From Krasilnikovia cinnamomea (GTDB lineage Bacteria > Actinomycetota > Actinomycetes > Mycobacteriales > Micromonosporaceae), in NCBI RefSeq assembly GCF_004217545.1, contig NZ_SHKY01000001.1, forward strand, positions 7,316,001-7,380,000: a stretch of DNA of 64,000 nucleotides. Direction: 5' to 3'. The position numbers were made by a program, and so were the translations under genes. A model generated the notes under the pieces. It saw nothing but the letters and a program-made list of their open reading frames with translations. It did not search any database and had not been told where the DNA came from. How positions within the stretch are numbered: the first letter of the stretch is position 1; every line of letters begins with the position of its first letter. Positions 1 to 8,421 of the stretch are shown piece by piece.

Positions 1-1
1 G

Positions 2-325
2 GACGGCTTCTACTACATCGTCGACCGGGCCAAGGACATGGTCATCCGGGGTGGTTTCAACGTGTACCCCCGGGAGGTCGAGGAGGTGCTGCTGACCCAC
101 CCGGCCGTCTCCCTGGTCGCGGTCGTCGGGGTGCCGCACGAGGTCCACGGCGAGGAGGTCAAGGCGTTCGTCATCCGCGGCGGTGAGATCACCGAGGACG
201 AGCTGATCGCCTGGTGCAAGCAGAACATGGCGGCCTACAAGTACCCGCGCATCGTCGAGTTCGTCGAATCCCTGCCGATGACCGCCACCGGCAAGATCCT
301 CAAGCGCGAGCTGGCCGGTCGGTGA
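2..325 (+). CDS. Acyl-CoA synthetase (AMP-binding), C-terminal part only
   Basis: The 5' end lies outside the window. The visible 107 residues are the C-terminal lid domain of an ANL-superfamily acyl-CoA ligase. They contain the hinge region (DRAKDMVIRGGFNVYP), the EVE motif after it, and the terminal PMTATGKILKREL segment, whose GK lysine is the usual adenylation-step lysine. The family activates a carboxylic acid with ATP and CoA; the substrate pocket is not visible, so the acid is unknown. A medium- or long-chain fatty acid is the simplest guess, given the acyl-CoA dehydrogenase about 1 kb downstream. The stop overlaps the next start (TGATG), which implies translational coupling. Confidence 0.9.
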   Translation, partial: DGFYYIVDRAKDMVIRGGFNVYPREVEEVLLTHPAVSLVAVVGVPHEVHGEEVKAFVIRGGEITEDELIAWCKQNMAAYKYPRIVEFVESLPMTATGKILKRELAGR

Positions 326-1362
326 TGACCGCCGTGAACGTCGACGTCGCCGTTCCGGCCCCACCCCGGCACCATCCGGCCACCACGCTGATCCCCGGCC
401 TGGTGGCCGCCGCGGCGGGCCTCGGTGGCGCGCTGCTGCTCAGCCACCTCGTGCCCGCGGTGGGCATCCTCACCTGGGCGGTCGCCCTCGGGGTCGCCGC
501 CGCGAACCTGCGGGTGCTGCCCGGCAGGTGCCGGGTCGCGCTCGGCCACCTGACCAAGCGGCTGCTGCGGGCCGGGGTGATGCTGCTCGGGTTCTCCGTG
601 TCGATCGGCGCCATCCTGGCACTGGGCGCACCGGTCATCGCCATCGTGGCCGGCACCCTGCTGTCGACGTTGCTGTTCACCATCTGGCTGGGCACCCGGA
701 TGAAGCTGGGCGGGGCGCGCAGCCTGCTCATCGGCACCGGCGTCGCGATCTGCGGTGCGTCCGCCATCGCGGCCATGGAGGACACCGCCGACGCCGACGA
801 CGAGGACGTGACCGCCGCCATCGCGATGATCACCCTGTTCGGCACGCTCGCGCTGGTCGCGTACCCGCTGCTGCGTGGACCGCTCGGCCTCGGTGACATC
901 CAGTACGGCGTCTGGACCGGCGTGGGCGTACACGAGGTCGGTCAGGTCGTCGCCGCCGCGAGCCCCGCCGGGGCCGCGGTCGTCACCATCGCGGTCATCG
1001 TGAAACTCACCCGGGTGCTGCTGCTGGCGCCGGTCGTGGCCGGGGTCAGCGTCGTGAAGCGGCTCCGTTCGCCGCTGACCGGTACGGGTGTCAAGCGCCC
1101 GCCGCTGGTGCCGCTGTTCGTCGTCGGCTTCCTCGCCTGCGCCGCGGTACGCAGCACCGGCGTCGTACCCCCGGTGGCGCTGGACTGGATCCGCATCCTG
1201 CAGATCACCGCGCTCGGCGCGGCCCTGTTCGGGATGGGCGCCAGCGTGCATCTGACCTCGCTGGTACGCCGCAGCCCGGGCGCGATCGCGCTCGGCGCCG
1301 TATCCACGATCTTCGTCACCGGTGTCGCGCTCGGCGCGACCCTGCTCTTCGTCCACGGATGA
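325..1362 (+). CDS. YeiH-family (UPF0324) membrane transporter
   Basis: This 345-residue protein has about ten hydrophobic segments, and its sequence is typical of the YeiH/UPF0324 family of putative sulfate or small-anion exporters. The family core is visible as RSLLIGTGVAICGASAIAA near residue 140 and as GVWTGVGVHEVGQVVAAA near residue 200. The start is the ATG overlapping the upstream ligase stop. An earlier in-frame ATG at 214 would lie inside the ligase and gives an arginine-rich N-terminus, so it is rejected. The substrate is not proven for the family; its place between a CoA ligase and an acyl-CoA dehydrogenase gives no clear hint. Confidence 0.85.
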   Translation: MTAVNVDVAVPAPPRHHPATTLIPGLVAAAAGLGGALLLSHLVPAVGILTWAVALGVAAANLRVLPGRCRVALGHLTKRLLRAGVMLLGFSVSIGAILALGAPVIAIVAGTLLSTLLFTIWLGTRMKLGGARSLLIGTGVAICGASAIAAMEDTADADDEDVTAAIAMITLFGTLALVAYPLLRGPLGLGDIQYGVWTGVGVHEVGQVVAAASPAGAAVVTIAVIVKLTRVLLLAPVVAGVSVVKRLRSPLTGTGVKRPPLVPLFVVGFLACAAVRSTGVVPPVALDWIRILQITALGAALFGMGASVHLTSLVRRSPGAIALGAVSTIFVTGVALGATLLFVHG

Positions 1363-1405
1363 CCCCGGCCCCCACCCACCGCAGAACCTGATGGGAAGAC
1401 CACCT

Positions 1406-2578
1406 ATGAGCAAGCCCGACTTCGACCTGTTCCGGATCTCCGAGGACCACGAGGCCCTGCGTGAGGCGGTGCGGGCCGTCGCCGAAGACAAGATCGCCCC
1501 GCACGCGGCCGAGGTGGATCAGACGGCCACCTTTCCGCAGGCCGCGTACGACGCACTCGTCGCTACGGACTTCCACGCTCCGCACGTGCCCGAGGAGTAC
1601 GGCGGCGTGGGCGCCGACGCCCTGGCGACCTGCATCGTGATCGAGGAGGTGGCCCGGGTCTGCGCCACCTCGTCGCTGATTCCCGGCTGCAACAAGCTGG
1701 GCAGCCTGCCCCTGATGCTCGGCGGCTCGGAGGAGCTCAAGCACCGGTACCTCGCCCCGCTGGCCCGGGGGGAGGCGGCCTTCTCGTACGGTCTGTCCGA
1801 GCGGGAGGCCGGCAGCGACACCGCCTCCATGAAGACCCGGGCCACCCTGGTCGGTGACGAGTGGATCCTCAACGGCCAGAAGTCGTGGATCACCAACGCG
1901 GGCTTCTCCGAGTACTACACCGTGCTGGCCGTGACGGATCCGGACGGCCGGCGCGGCGCCAACATCAGCGCGTTCATCGTGGAGAAGTCCGACCCCGGAT
2001 TCTCCTTCGGCGAGAAGGAACGCAAGCTCGGCATCAAGGGATCGCCGACCCGCGAGCTGCACTTCGACGACGTACGGATCCCGGCCGACCGCATCATCGG
2101 CGCCCCCGGCGAAGGTCTGAAGATCGCGCTGCGGACCCTGGACCACACCCGGGTCACGATCGGCGCCCAGGCCGTCGGCATCGCCCAGGGCGCGCTCGAC
2201 TGCGCCCTGGACTACGTCCGGGAACGGTCGCAGTTCGGCAAGCGGATCGCCGATTTTCAGGGCATCCAGTTCATGCTGGCCGACATGGCGATGGCGCTCG
2301 AATCGGCGCGGCAGCTGGTGTACGTGGCCGCCGCCAAGTCCGAGCGCAACGATCCGGACCTGCCGTTCTTCGGCGCGGCGGCGAAGTGCCACGCCTCGGA
2401 CGTGGCGATGCGGGTCACCACCGACGCGGTGCAGCTGCTCGGCGGATACGGCTACACGCAGGACTTCCCGGCCGAGCGCATGATGCGCGATGCCAAGATC
2501 ACCCAGATCTACGAGGGCACCAACCAGATCCAGCGGGTCGTGATGGCGCGCCAGCTGCTGGCTCGCGGCGGAGCCTAG
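1406..2578 (+). CDS. Acyl-CoA dehydrogenase
   Basis: This 390-residue FAD-dependent acyl-CoA dehydrogenase has the normal length and domain order: an alpha-helical N-terminal domain, a middle beta domain and a C-terminal helical bundle. The first signature, YGLSEREAGSD, and the flavin-contact motif KSWITNAG are in the middle domain. The C-terminal stretch QLLGGYGYTQDFPAERMMRD and YEGTNQIQRVVMAR carries the catalytic-base glutamate of the short-chain type (YEG). It would introduce the alpha-beta double bond into an acyl-CoA in beta-oxidation or branched amino-acid catabolism. The ATG at 1406 is chosen because GGGAAGA sits about 8 bases upstream; an ATG at 1391 is possible but poorly spaced. 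Confidence 0.95.
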   Translation: MSKPDFDLFRISEDHEALREAVRAVAEDKIAPHAAEVDQTATFPQAAYDALVATDFHAPHVPEEYGGVGADALATCIVIEEVARVCATSSLIPGCNKLGSLPLMLGGSEELKHRYLAPLARGEAAFSYGLSEREAGSDTASMKTRATLVGDEWILNGQKSWITNAGFSEYYTVLAVTDPDGRRGANISAFIVEKSDPGFSFGEKERKLGIKGSPTRELHFDDVRIPADRIIGAPGEGLKIALRTLDHTRVTIGAQAVGIAQGALDCALDYVRERSQFGKRIADFQGIQFMLADMAMALESARQLVYVAAAKSERNDPDLPFFGAAAKCHASDVAMRVTTDAVQLLGGYGYTQDFPAERMMRDAKITQIYEGTNQIQRVVMARQLLARGGA

Positions 2579-2594
2579 GCCCGGAGGTACGGCG

Positions 2595-3053
2595 ATGACG
2601 AGCACCCTCACGAGTGGTGACCCGCTCACCCTGTCGCGGGAGGCCGACCGCCTGGAGGAGTCGGGACGGCTGGCCGAGGTCGAGCAGCTGTGGCGCGGCG
2701 CGCTGTGCGGATCCGAGCAGCTCGCCCGGTTCGCCAGGTTCCGGCTCGTCGAGCTGCTGGAGCGGCTCGGCCGCGACCGCGACGTCGAGCAGATCTGGCG
2801 TGCGGCCGCCGAGGCCGGTGACTCGCTGGCCCGCATCCACCTCGCGGTGTTCATGGAGCAGCGTGGTGAGCTGGGCACCGCCGAACGGCTGTGGCGCGAG
2901 GCGGCCGCCGACGGCGAGCAGCGCGCCCGCCGGCGGCTCGTGGACCTGCTCGCACGGCAGGGCCGCGTGGCCGAGGCCGCGAGCGTGTGCCAGCAGGCGC
3001 TGGCCGCGGGAGACGGCACGGCCGCCGCCCGGCTCAGCAGCCTGCTGCGGTAG
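2595..3053 (+). CDS. Small TPR/Sel1-like helical repeat protein
   Basis: This 152-residue soluble protein is built from about four helix-turn-helix repeats of roughly 33-36 residues. Each carries a pattern such as aerLWReAA-dGe-ARrrLvdLL or veqiWRaAAeAGDslAri. This resembles Sel1/TPR repeats, which act as protein-binding scaffolds. There is no signal peptide or catalytic motif. It starts 16 bases after the acyl-CoA dehydrogenase, with GGAGGTACGGCG upstream, so it is probably co-transcribed. No function is assigned; a regulator or adaptor role is only a guess from the fold. Confidence 0.7.
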   Translation: MTSTLTSGDPLTLSREADRLEESGRLAEVEQLWRGALCGSEQLARFARFRLVELLERLGRDRDVEQIWRAAAEAGDSLARIHLAVFMEQRGELGTAERLWREAAADGEQRARRRLVDLLARQGRVAEAASVCQQALAAGDGTAAARLSSLLR

Positions 3054-3178
3054 CGGCGCGCGGAAGGGGCGGCCGTCACACTCGCCGGGGCGTGTGATCG
3101 CGCCCGGTGGCGCCGGTGGCAGCGTCAGGGCAGCCGCGGCCGGGCAGACCGGTCCACCACCCGCGAAGGCAGGCGGTC

Positions 3179-3928
3179 ATGAGCTTGTCGTATGTCACCT
3201 ACCGCACCGCGATCGACCGGGAGACGCACCGCCTCGTGCGGGCCACCACCGGCGCCGCTCCGGCGACCCCGGTGCCCGGCTGCCCGGACTGGACCCTCGC
3301 CGACCTGCTGCGGCACACCGGGAACCTGCAGCGATGGTTCACCGTGCTGCTGCGCGACCTGGCGCAGCAACGGCCCGCCCGCCCCGAGATCGACCCGGAC
3401 CTGCCGGCCGACCCGGCGCGGTATCCGCACTGGCTGGCCGAGGGCGCGGCGGCGGCCGATCAGGTGTTGCGGGACACCGACCCCGACGCGCCCATGTGGG
3501 CGTGGGGCCCCGACCACCACGCCCGGTTCTGGGCCCGCCGGATGCTGCTGGAGACCCTGGTCCACCGCGTCGACGCGGAACAGGCGCTGGGCCTGCCCGC
3601 CGAGATCGACCCCGTCCTGGCCGCTGACGGCGTCGACGAGTTCCTCACCAACCTGCCGTACGCCACGCCGTTCGCCCCGCACGTGGCCGGGCTGCGCGGC
3701 GCCGACGACGTGATCCGCTTCGAGTGCGCGGACCTGGACCGGCAGTGGGCGGTGCGCCTGCGCCCCGACGGCTTCGGCCTCGATCCGGACGCCGGCACCG
3801 CGCACGCGACCGTCCGGGCGGGCGCCGCGGAACTGCTGCTGTTCGTGTACGGCCGGCCCGGGTCCGGCGCCAGCCGCCACGGCGACGCGGCCCTGCTCGA
3901 CCGGTGGTGCGCGAACTCCCGATTCTGA
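3179..3928 (+). CDS. Maleylpyruvate isomerase family mycothiol-dependent enzyme
   Basis: This 249-residue protein is typical of the actinobacterial MDMPI/DinB-fold family (TIGR03083 type). The N-terminal four-helix bundle has the metal-site histidine in DLLRHTGN at about residue 46, with further candidate ligands in RMLLETLVHRVDAEQA near residue 125. The C-terminal domain, from about residue 170, is the SCP2-like MDMPI_C part. Members are presumed to use mycothiol as cofactor, but few have a known substrate. The start at 3179 fits the family N-terminus MSLSYVTYR; the longer open frame upstream is unrelated sequence. The gene stands alone, converging with the leftward methyltransferase. Confidence 0.82.
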   Translation: MSLSYVTYRTAIDRETHRLVRATTGAAPATPVPGCPDWTLADLLRHTGNLQRWFTVLLRDLAQQRPARPEIDPDLPADPARYPHWLAEGAAAADQVLRDTDPDAPMWAWGPDHHARFWARRMLLETLVHRVDAEQALGLPAEIDPVLAADGVDEFLTNLPYATPFAPHVAGLRGADDVIRFECADLDRQWAVRLRPDGFGLDPDAGTAHATVRAGAAELLLFVYGRPGSGASRHGDAALLDRWCANSRF

Positions 3929-3951
3929 CGGCCACCGGCGCCACCGGCCGG

Positions 3952-4092
3952 TCAGGCGGTACGGCGGATCCACGCCACGCAGGTCTGGTCGACCTTCGTG
4001 GTCTGCAGCTCCGCCGGGTCGGAGAGGGCGCGGATCCGCACGATGATGTCGATGCCGTCATGACGGCGGCGCCGCGGCCCGCCGGCGGACCT
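3952..4092 (-). pseudogene. Orphan C-terminal coding fragment
   Basis: Just downstream of the methyltransferase, on the same strand but in another frame, there is an open stretch of 46 codons ending in TGA. An in-frame TGA precedes it and no ATG is present. The codons are almost all G/C-ending, and the peptide (for example DIIVRIRALSDPAEL, then KVDQTCVAWIRRTA) looks like the end of a real protein. It may be the remnant of a deleted gene, or the end of a longer methyltransferase shifted in frame. The parent family is not recognised. Confidence 0.35.
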
Positions 4093-4696
4093 TCACGGTG
4101 CTGTCGGTGCGCGTCACCGGCCGTCCGTCGGGGCCGTCCTGCACCCGGTCGTGTTCCGCGCACACCAGGACCTCCCACTCGTGCGGGGCGAGCCGCAGAT
4201 CGGCCAGCACCTCGGCGGGCTTCGGCAGGCGCAGGTCGCCGTGGTCGTGGCGGTCGGCCCAGGGTGCCGGATCGGCGTGCCCCTCGACCAGCAGCAGCCC
4301 GCCCGGGGCGACCCGCGCGGCGGCCTCCCGCAGGATCCGTTCCCGGGGCAGGTCCCCGTGCGAGTGCAGGAACTGCGCCGACACCAGGTCGTAGGCCCCC
4401 TCCGGTAGCCCGGCGGCCAGATCGCGGTGCTCGAACGTGACCCGATCGGCCACCCCGGCCGCCGCGGCGTGCTCCGCCGCCCGGGCCAGCGCCACCCGGG
4501 AGATGTCCACCGCGGTCACCCGCCAGCCGTGCCCGGCCAGCCAGATCGCGTCCCCGCCCTCACCGCAGCCCAGGTCCAGGACGGTGCCCGGGGTCAGGTC
4601 GGCAACCTCGCGCACCAGCGCGTCGTTGGGCCGGCCGCTCCACACCCGGTCGCTGCCGGAGTACCGGTCGTCCCACATCTTCTCGTCGCTCACCAA
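4058..4696 (-). CDS. Class I SAM-dependent methyltransferase
   Basis: This 212-residue cytoplasmic protein has the Rossmann methyltransferase fold. Motif I is VLDLGCGEGGDAIWLA near residue 39, and the acidic strand-2 residue is in VTAVDIS. Motif IV-like YDLVSAQFLH follows at about residue 106, and GGLLLVEGH near residue 132. It resembles TehB/UbiE-type small-molecule methyltransferases, but the acceptor cannot be read from the sequence. The last 6 residues run into low-complexity sequence, and a second coding-like frame continues past the stop (see the fragment at 3952-4092), so the C-terminus may have been altered. Confidence 0.85.
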   Translation of the reverse strand: MVSDEKMWDDRYSGSDRVWSGRPNDALVREVADLTPGTVLDLGCGEGGDAIWLAGHGWRVTAVDISRVALARAAEHAAAAGVADRVTFEHRDLAAGLPEGAYDLVSAQFLHSHGDLPRERILREAAARVAPGGLLLVEGHADPAPWADRHDHGDLRLPKPAEVLADLRLAPHEWEVLVCAEHDRVQDGPDGRPVTRTDSTVKVRRRAAAPPS

Positions 4697-4758
4697 GGCA
4701 GCGTGCGCCGTCGCGGCCGGTACGCCAACCTGCCGTGCCGAACCGGCAAAAGCGAAGT

Positions 4759-4790
4759 CCGGCCGCCGACCCGTGCGGGTCGACGGCCGG
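4759..4790 (-). terminator. Stem-loop after the chemotaxis gene
   Basis: An inverted repeat (CCGGCCG, two unpaired bases, GACCCG, loop TG, CGGGTC, two unpaired bases, CGGCCGG) lies 18 bases past the stop of the leftward MCP gene. It is a likely factor-independent or hairpin-only terminator. There is no T-run, as is usual in actinomycetes. Confidence 0.55.
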
Positions 4791-4807
4791 GACCGGGGGT
4801 TCTCGGT

Positions 4808-5830
4808 TCAGAGCTTGAAGCGGCCGACCGCCGACTGCAGCGCCGTACCCGCGGACTTGAGCTCCTGGGCGACCACGCCGGTCTCCTCCATGGTGGCCGT
4901 CGCGCTCGTCCGGGTCTGCGCGATGACGGCCATGGCCTCGGCGATCTCGCCGGCCCGGGCGCTCGCCGCGACGATGCTGCCGGTCATCATCCCGGCGGTG
5001 GCGTGCTGCTGCTCGACCGCGCTGGCGATGGTCGTCTGGTAGCCGTTGACCCGGTCGATGACCTCACCGATCTCGGTGATCGAGGAGACCACGCCGGACG
5101 TGTCGGCCTGGATGGTGCCGACCCGGGCGGTGATGTCCTCGGTGGCCTTGGCGGTCTCCTGAGCCAGGTCCTTGACCTCGCTGGCGACGACCGCGAAGCC
5201 CTTGCCCATCTCACCGGCGCGGGCGGCCTCGATGGTGGCGTTCAGGGCCAGCAGGTTGGTCTGCTCCGCGATCGAGGTGATGACCTGCACGACGTCGCCG
5301 ATCTGCGCGGACGACTCGCCGAGCTTGGTCATGATGCGGCTGGCGTCGACCTGGGCCGCCATCGCGGCGGCGGCGACCGTGACGGCCTCCGAGGCGCTGC
5401 GGGAGATCTCCTGGATGCTGGCGCCCATCTCCTCGGAGCCCGACGCGAGCGTCGAGATGTTCTCCGACACCTCCTGCGAGGCGCGCAGGATGTCGCCGGA
5501 CGCCTGCACCGAGCTCTGCGCCCCGGTGACCAGCTCGTTGACCAGGTCACCGAGCCGCACCGCGGCGGTCGAGAGCCGGGTCGTCTCGGCGCCCGCCTCA
5601 CGGACCACCCCGGCGAACGCGTCCAGGACCCCGTTGACCGCGGCCGTGGCGCGTGCGGCCTCGCCACGGCCCCGCAGCTCGGCACGGACGGCGAGGTCGC
5701 CGGCCACCGCCCGCTCCAGGACCTCCGCGGTGTGGGCGAGCGCGGCCCGCCGCTGCCGGTCACCGCGGACGACCACGGCGAGGCCGATGAGGGCGAGAGC
5801 CGCCACCGTGGCGAGCAACGAGACAGCCAT
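4808..5830 (-). CDS. Methyl-accepting chemotaxis protein
   Basis: This 340-residue chemoreceptor has one N-terminal membrane segment (residues about 4-21) and a short HAMP-like linker (to about residue 75). It ends in the long signalling coiled coil, whose hairpin tip reads [20 protein letters not shown] at about residue 190, followed by [15 protein letters not shown], the CheA/CheW contact region. There is no periplasmic ligand-binding domain, so it must sense a cytoplasmic or membrane signal. The start has GGGAGTG upstream. No che or flagellar genes are nearby, but a possible FliA-type promoter precedes it (5887-5913), which fits motility-linked expression. A hairpin terminator follows the gene. 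Confidence 0.93.
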   Translation of the reverse strand: MAVSLLATVAALALIGLAVVVRGDRQRRAALAHTAEVLERAVAGDLAVRAELRGRGEAARATAAVNGVLDAFAGVVREAGAETTRLSTAAVRLGDLVNELVTGAQSSVQASGDILRASQEVSENISTLASGSEEMGASIQEISRSASEAVTVAAAAMAAQVDASRIMTKLGESSAQIGDVVQVITSIAEQTNLLALNATIEAARAGEMGKGFAVVASEVKDLAQETAKATEDITARVGTIQADTSGVVSSITEIGEVIDRVNGYQTTIASAVEQQHATAGMMTGSIVAASARAGEIAEAMAVIAQTRTSATATMEETGVVAQELKSAGTALQSAVGRFKL

Positions 5831-5886
5831 GAGGACACTCCCGACTTCGCGGCCGGCACCACCCTGTGGCCGACTCCGGGTTATCC

Positions 5887-5913
5887 ATCGGTTGCGGCGG
5901 GGTCACGCTTGAG
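5887..5913 (-). promoter_or_regulatory. Possible FliA (sigma-28 type) promoter for the MCP gene
   Basis: Reading leftward, CTCA is followed after 17 bases by ACCGAT, 57 bases before the MCP start. Flagellar-type promoters reported for Actinoplanes follow CTCA(N15-17)GCCGAA, so the -35 matches fully and the -10 matches in four of six positions. The spacing to the gene gives a 5' leader of about 50 bases. Confidence 0.4.
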
Positions 5914-5942
5914 CGTTTTCCCGCCCTGGATCAACGGCTGGA

Positions 5943-7001
5943 TCAGTCGTCGAAATCCACGATCACCTTGGCCGACGTCGGGGTGGACTGGCAGGTCAAC
6001 ACGTACCCGGCGGCGACCTCCGCGGGCTCCAGCGCGAAGTTGCGCCGCATCCGCACGTCGCCCTCGACCACCCGGGCGCGGCAGGTGCCGCACACCCCGC
6101 CCTTGCAGGCGAACGGCAGGTCCGGCCGGGACCGCTGGGCGCCCTCCAGGATCGTGGCGTCCTCGGCCACCGTCACCGTGGTGGAGCGGCCGTCCAGCAC
6201 GACCGTGACCTCGCTGCTGGGGCCGGCGACGGTGGATTCGCCGCGCACCGGCTCCGGGGGCGCCTCGTCCACCCAGAACAACTCCCGGTGGACCTGCTCC
6301 GACGCCACCCCGAACTCGCCGAGCACGTGCTGGGCGTCCGCGACCAGGCCGAACGGCCCGCACAGCCACCAGTGGTCCACCCCCGCCACGTCGATGAGCA
6401 GGGGCAGCAGCGTACGCAGCTTCGCCGCGTCCAGCCGCCCGCTCAGCAACTCCACCTCGCGGGCCTCGCGCGACAGCAGGTGGATCAGCTCCAGCCGGGA
6501 CGGGTGGGCGTCCTTCAGGTCGGCCAGTTCCTCGGCGAACATCACCGTCTCGGCCCGGCGGTTGCCGTACAGGATGCTGACCTGGGCGTCGGAGTGGCTC
6601 AGCAGCGACGCCGCGATGGACAGCAGCGGGGTGATGCCGGAGCCGGCACCGATCAGCACGTGCCGGCCGCCGGCCTCGACGTCCGGGGTGAAGGTGCCCG
6701 AGGGCCCGGCGACCTCCACCTCGTCGCCCGGGCGCACCTCGTGCACCAGCCAGTGGGACACCAGGCCGCCGGGCACCTCCCGCACCCCGATGCGCGGCGC
6801 GGCGCCGACCGGGGCGCAGATCGAGTACGTGCGGCGCTCGTCGGCGCCCCCGACCGCGTGGCGGACGGTCAGCGACTGCCCGGGCCGGAACGTGTACGCG
6901 TCAGCCAGCTCGGGCGGCACGTCGAAGGTGACCGCCACCGCGTCGGCGCAGAGCCGCTCCACGGCCGCCACCCGCAGCCGGTGGAAATCGCCAGCGGCCA
7001 C
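5943..7001 (-). CDS. paaE: PaaE, reductase of the phenylacetyl-CoA epoxidase
   Basis: This 352-residue NAD(P)H oxidoreductase supplies electrons to the PaaABC(D) epoxidase that forms ring-1,2-epoxyphenylacetyl-CoA. The N-terminal FAD-binding domain has RRTYSICAP near residue 57. The NAD(P) domain has GAGSGITPLLSIA near residue 117. The C-terminal plant-type [2Fe-2S] domain has the ligands CKGGVCGTCRA and a final cysteine in YVLTCQSTP. It is the last gene of the leftward paa operon and follows paaD after one base. The start MAAGDFHRLRV fits the family. Ring ferredoxin reductases look similar, but the operon settles the role. Confidence 0.95.
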   Translation of the reverse strand: MAAGDFHRLRVAAVERLCADAVAVTFDVPPELADAYTFRPGQSLTVRHAVGGADERRTYSICAPVGAAPRIGVREVPGGLVSHWLVHEVRPGDEVEVAGPSGTFTPDVEAGGRHVLIGAGSGITPLLSIAASLLSHSDAQVSILYGNRRAETVMFAEELADLKDAHPSRLELIHLLSREAREVELLSGRLDAAKLRTLLPLLIDVAGVDHWWLCGPFGLVADAQHVLGEFGVASEQVHRELFWVDEAPPEPVRGESTVAGPSSEVTVVLDGRSTTVTVAEDATILEGAQRSRPDLPFACKGGVCGTCRARVVEGDVRMRRNFALEPAEVAAGYVLTCQSTPTSAKVIVDFDD

Positions 7002-7002
7002 G

Positions 7003-7506
7003 TCAGATCTCCTTCACGTGCTCGAACGGTTCCCGGCAGGCGGGGCAGCGGCGCAGTTCGCGGCAGGCGGTCGCGCTGAACGCGGACACCTGCTCGGTGG
7101 ACGTGTGCCCGCACCGGGGGCACGGCACCGCCCCGGGACGGGAGCCCAGCACCAGTGGCACCGGACCGCTGGAGCGCCGGGGCGCGGGGCCGGGCGGCGC
7201 GATCCCGGCGGCGGCGAGCTTGGCCCGGCCCGCCTCGGTGATCCAGTCGGTGGTCCAGGCCGGCGTCAGCACCGTGCGCACCTCGACGTCGGCGAACCCG
7301 GCGTCGCGCAGTGCGGCCCGCAGGTCGGCGTGGATCGCCTCCATCGCCGGACACCCCGAATAGGTGGGGGTGACGGTCACCAGGACCTGGCCGCCCACCT
7401 CTTCGACGCCGCGCAGGATGCCGAGGTCGGCCAGGGTCAGCTGGGGCAGCTCCGGGTCGGTCACCGTGGCCGCCACGGCCGCGGCGGTGACCGTCGGGGC
7501 GCTCAC
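7003..7506 (-). CDS. paaD: PaaD, maturation factor of the phenylacetyl-CoA epoxidase
   Basis: This 167-residue protein has an N-terminal MIP18/DUF59 domain (DPELPQLTLADLGI, then the conserved cysteine in TPTYSGCPAME). Its C-terminal zinc ribbon has two CxxC pairs, CPRCG at about residue 129 and CPAC at about residue 155. PaaD is thought to help assemble iron or Fe-S centres for the epoxidase complex. The start overlaps the paaC stop by four bases, so translation is coupled. Length and domain layout are normal. Confidence 0.94.
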   Translation of the reverse strand: MSAPTVTAAAVAATVTDPELPQLTLADLGILRGVEEVGGQVLVTVTPTYSGCPAMEAIHADLRAALRDAGFADVEVRTVLTPAWTTDWITEAGRAKLAAAGIAPPGPAPRRSSGPVPLVLGSRPGAVPCPRCGHTSTEQVSAFSATACRELRRCPACREPFEHVKEI

Positions 7507-8414
7507 CAGGCACCCCCGGGCACGGATCGGGCCAGCGCCTGCATCTCGTCGAGAATCTCGGCCAGCGCCGGTGTGTGCTCGCCGTGCCGCCCGGCAGCCC
7601 CGGAGTAGACGGCCCCGCCCGGCGCGGCGGCCACGCCGGCCGGCGCCGTCGGGACGGTGCCGGTCAGCGTCGCCGCGGTCAGCACCTGGGTGAGGACCGC
7701 GTCGAACTCGCCGCGCAGCCCCGCCGGGTCGACCGCGAGACCGTCCGCCGCCAGGTCCGACTCGACCGGGTGCGGCCGGAACAGCTCACCGGTCAGCGGC
7801 GCCACCGCGTCGGCGGCGGCCCGCATGCGCTCGTGCGACAGCGCCGTGCCGTCGCCGAGCCGCACCACCCACTGCGCCGCCCACTCGCGGTGATAGGTCA
7901 GCTCCTTCACGCCCTTGGCGGCGATCGCGGCCAGCATGGGGTCACGGGTGGCGGCCAGCCGGTCGAACAGCGCCAGCCGCCACGTCGCGAACACCAGCAA
8001 CCGCGCGACCAGGTGGGCGAAGTCGTCGTCCGCCCGCTCGGCCAGGCACACGTTGCGGAATTCCGGCGCGCCCCGCTGGTACGCCAGCGCGTCCTCGTCG
8101 CGCCCCGCCCCTTCCACCTGCCCGGCCCGGGTCAGCAGCAGCCGCGCCTGGCCGAGCAGGTCCAGCCCGATGTTGGCCAGTGCCAGCTCGTCCTCCAGTT
8201 CCGGCGCGCGGGTCACCCACTGCTGCAGGCGGTGCGACATGATCAGCGCGTCGTCGCCGAGCATGAGGCAGTACGCGGCCAGCCGCTCCCGGTCAGCGCC
8301 GTCGGGCACGGCGGTGTCCACCCCCGACAGCGGGTCGGCGAAGCCCGTCCCGTACGCCCAGCGGGCATCGTCCTCGTGATCGGTGAGCGCCTCGTAGGCG
8401 ACGTCGAAACCCAT
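7503..8414 (-). CDS. paaC: PaaC, structural subunit of the phenylacetyl-CoA epoxidase
   Basis: This 303-residue ferritin-like helical protein pairs with PaaA in the epoxidase core. Recognisable parts are the helix with LAYCLMLGDDALIMSHRLQQW near residue 45, the ALANIGLDLLGQARLLL helix, and ELTYHREWAAQW near residue 165. PaaC lacks the full set of di-iron ligands and is structural. The start at 8414 (MGFDVAYEALTDHEDDARWA) is chosen because it matches the family N-terminus and follows the paaB stop by 7 bases; the longer open frame upstream runs through paaB. Confidence 0.94.
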   Translation of the reverse strand: MGFDVAYEALTDHEDDARWAYGTGFADPLSGVDTAVPDGADRERLAAYCLMLGDDALIMSHRLQQWVTRAPELEDELALANIGLDLLGQARLLLTRAGQVEGAGRDEDALAYQRGAPEFRNVCLAERADDDFAHLVARLLVFATWRLALFDRLAATRDPMLAAIAAKGVKELTYHREWAAQWVVRLGDGTALSHERMRAAADAVAPLTGELFRPHPVESDLAADGLAVDPAGLRGEFDAVLTQVLTAATLTGTVPTAPAGVAAAPGGAVYSGAAGRHGEHTPALAEILDEMQALARSVPGGAW

Positions 8415-8421
8415 GGCGGCC

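Noticed and set aside
5831-5886. Possible c-di-GMP-I (GEMM) riboswitch before the MCP gene
   Set aside because: A CCACAGGGTGG hairpin recalls GEMM motifs, but the GNRA loop and the conserved GGACGCAAAGCC segment are absent.
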